A DNA stretch of 5,931 nucleotides, from assembly GCA_900552985.1 (NCBI GenBank), contig USBP01000106.1, positions 1 to 5,931 on the forward strand, in the 5' to 3' direction. The number at the start of each line of letters is the position of its first letter. Within the stretch, counting starts at the first letter, position 1. This document shows, in pieces, positions 5,578 to 5,931 of this stretch. The notes under the pieces are model-generated. The model was not told the DNA's origin. It saw nothing but the letters and a program-made list of their open reading frames with translations, and ran no database searches. This DNA comes from an uncultured Oscillospiraceae bacterium. GTDB taxonomy: Bacteria; Bacillota; Clostridia; Oscillospirales; Acutalibacteraceae. Made by a program: the position numbers and the translations under genes.

Positions 5578-5606
5578 TGGACGAATGCGAAAAAAACAGG
5601 TAAAAT
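5578..5606 (+). promoter_or_regulatory. Candidate promoter of the phosphohexomutase gene
   Basis: TGGACG (5578-5583, 4 of 6 consensus) and TAAAAT (5601-5606, 5 of 6) are spaced by exactly 17 bases. It would give a leader of about 65 bases that contains the hairpin at 5629-5648. It is inferred from consensus only. Confidence 0.4.
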
Positions 5607-5623
5607 AAAGGGTAAGGAACGTT

Positions 5624-5654
5624 AAAAAGCCCGCCAGGTGGAGCGGGCGGTTTT
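5624..5654. terminator. Bidirectional terminator-like hairpin just before the phosphohexomutase gene
   Basis: GCCCGC (5629-5634) pairs with GCGGGC (5643-5648) across an eight-base loop. On the + strand it is followed by GG then four T (5651-5654); on the minus strand by five T directly (complement of A 5624-5628), which is the stronger reading. It ends only 24 bases before the start codon at 5679, leaving no room for a promoter between them. If it works on the + strand it must be an attenuator read through to express the gene. Confidence 0.5.
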
Positions 5655-5678
5655 GATATGGAAAAGAGGTTTTTGCAT

Positions 5679-5931
5679 ATGGAGACGGCGCAGCTGACAA
5701 AAGAGTGGAAGCAATTCAAAAGCGGAACGGATATCCGCGGGGTGGCGATGGAATCGCAGGGCGGCGAGCCCGTCAACCTGACGGACGAGGCGGTTTACCG
5801 CATGGCGATGGGCTTTGCCTGCTGGCTTGCCCGGCGGATGACCAAGGAGCGGTTCACCGTTTCGGTGGGGCATGATTCCCGGCTCTCCGTCGGCCGGATC
5901 AAAAAGCAGGTGATCGACGCTTTGGTGGATG
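5679..5931 (+). CDS. Phosphoglucomutase/phosphomannomutase-family protein, N-terminal part (3' end outside window)
   Basis: The frame is open from ATG 5679 to the window end, giving 84 complete codons. AGAGG (5665-5669) stands nine bases upstream; an in-frame ATG at 5658 is a weaker alternative. The start of the alpha-D-phosphohexomutase fold is clear: EWKQFKSGTDIRGVA (9-23, matching the K.GT..RG opening of the family), PVNLTDEAVYRMAMGFACWL (31-50), and the strand FTVSVGHDSRLS (59-70, matching the GxDSR signature). The catalytic phosphoserine loop, metal-binding DGD and sugar-specificity loop would follow outside the window, so glucose versus mannose (or glucosamine) preference cannot be judged. 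These enzymes interconvert hexose-1- and hexose-6-phosphates for glycogen, nucleotide sugar and envelope synthesis. Composition and codon use return to the host style of murB-argS. A candidate promoter and a terminator-like hairpin precede it. Confidence 0.88.
   Translation, partial: METAQLTKEWKQFKSGTDIRGVAMESQGGEPVNLTDEAVYRMAMGFACWLARRMTKERFTVSVGHDSRLSVGRIKKQVIDALVD

Larger units (their letters stand above)
5384..5578. other. Gene-free stretch dense in inverted repeats
   Basis: No plausible gene is seen between the terminator and the phosphohexomutase. The AT-rich part holds nested pairings (CGTATG 5399-5404 with CATACG 5424-5429, enclosing ACTTG/CAAGT) and a perfect 8-base repeat at 5443-5462. 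From about 5483 it becomes GC-rich and strongly structured. A 63-codon open frame at 5412-5603 is an accident of these repeats: it lacks a good ribosome site and resembles nothing known to me. Confidence 0.6.

Noticed and set aside
5412..5603. 63-codon open frame in the intergenic region
   Set aside because: It runs through strong hairpins, lacks a convincing ribosome site and resembles no protein family I know.
1..5931. CRISPR array, tRNA, rRNA, transposase or phage genes
   Set aside because: I saw no regularly spaced repeats, no tRNA-like cloverleaf, no ribosomal RNA sequence and no recombinase or phage motifs on either strand.

Overview
The window looks like a chromosomal segment from a low-to-moderate GC Gram-positive anaerobe, most likely class Clostridia and possibly the Oscillospiraceae/Ruminococcaceae side. 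The grounds are the gene order murB-rapZ-whiA on one strand, strong AGGAG-type ribosome sites, and clostridial-style ArgS and phosphohexomutase sequences. The genus cannot be fixed from the sequence alone. All supported genes are on the + strand.

Region 1 (1-4117) is a compact core-gene block. It holds the C-terminal part of murB (peptidoglycan precursor synthesis), rapZ/yvcJ (P-loop nucleotide-binding protein), whiA (DNA-binding regulator of division/sporulation) and argS (arginyl-tRNA synthetase). Spacing is tight: 24 bases from murB to the preferred rapZ start, and 0 bases from the whiA stop to the preferred TTG start of argS. The exception is a 139-base leader before whiA, exactly where many Firmicutes carry yvcK/glmR; that gene is absent here.

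Region 2 (about 4230-5480) is visibly AT-rich and differs in codon use (AGA and TTA codons where the neighbours prefer CGC and CTG). It begins with a promoter-like sequence overlapping a tandem 8-base duplication. It then contains a cytidine/blasticidin-type deaminase broken by a frameshift, an in-frame TGA and loss of its own stop codon, and an intact RimJ/RimL-type GNAT acetyltransferase, ending in a good intrinsic terminator. I read it as an acquired accessory cassette whose first gene has decayed and whose second has kept its reading frame and ribosome site.

Region 3 (5383-5678) has no gene but is full of inverted repeats. These include a GC-rich stretch with several mutually exclusive pairings, a hairpin with a minus-strand U-run, a candidate promoter, and a hairpin plus T-run just before the next gene. 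Region 4 (5679 to the end) is the N-terminus of a phosphoglucomutase/phosphomannomutase-type enzyme, again with host-like composition.

The core genes form an envelope and growth theme: MurB makes UDP-MurNAc, RapZ-family proteins are linked in other bacteria to amino-sugar control, WhiA coordinates division, and phosphohexomutases feed sugar-phosphates to envelope synthesis. The acetyltransferase and broken deaminase appear unrelated to that theme. I found no CRISPR array, transposase, tRNA or rRNA, and no clear new multi-gene system. The most worthwhile targets are the structured region before the phosphohexomutase, the missing yvcK, and the decaying deaminase-acetyltransferase cassette.
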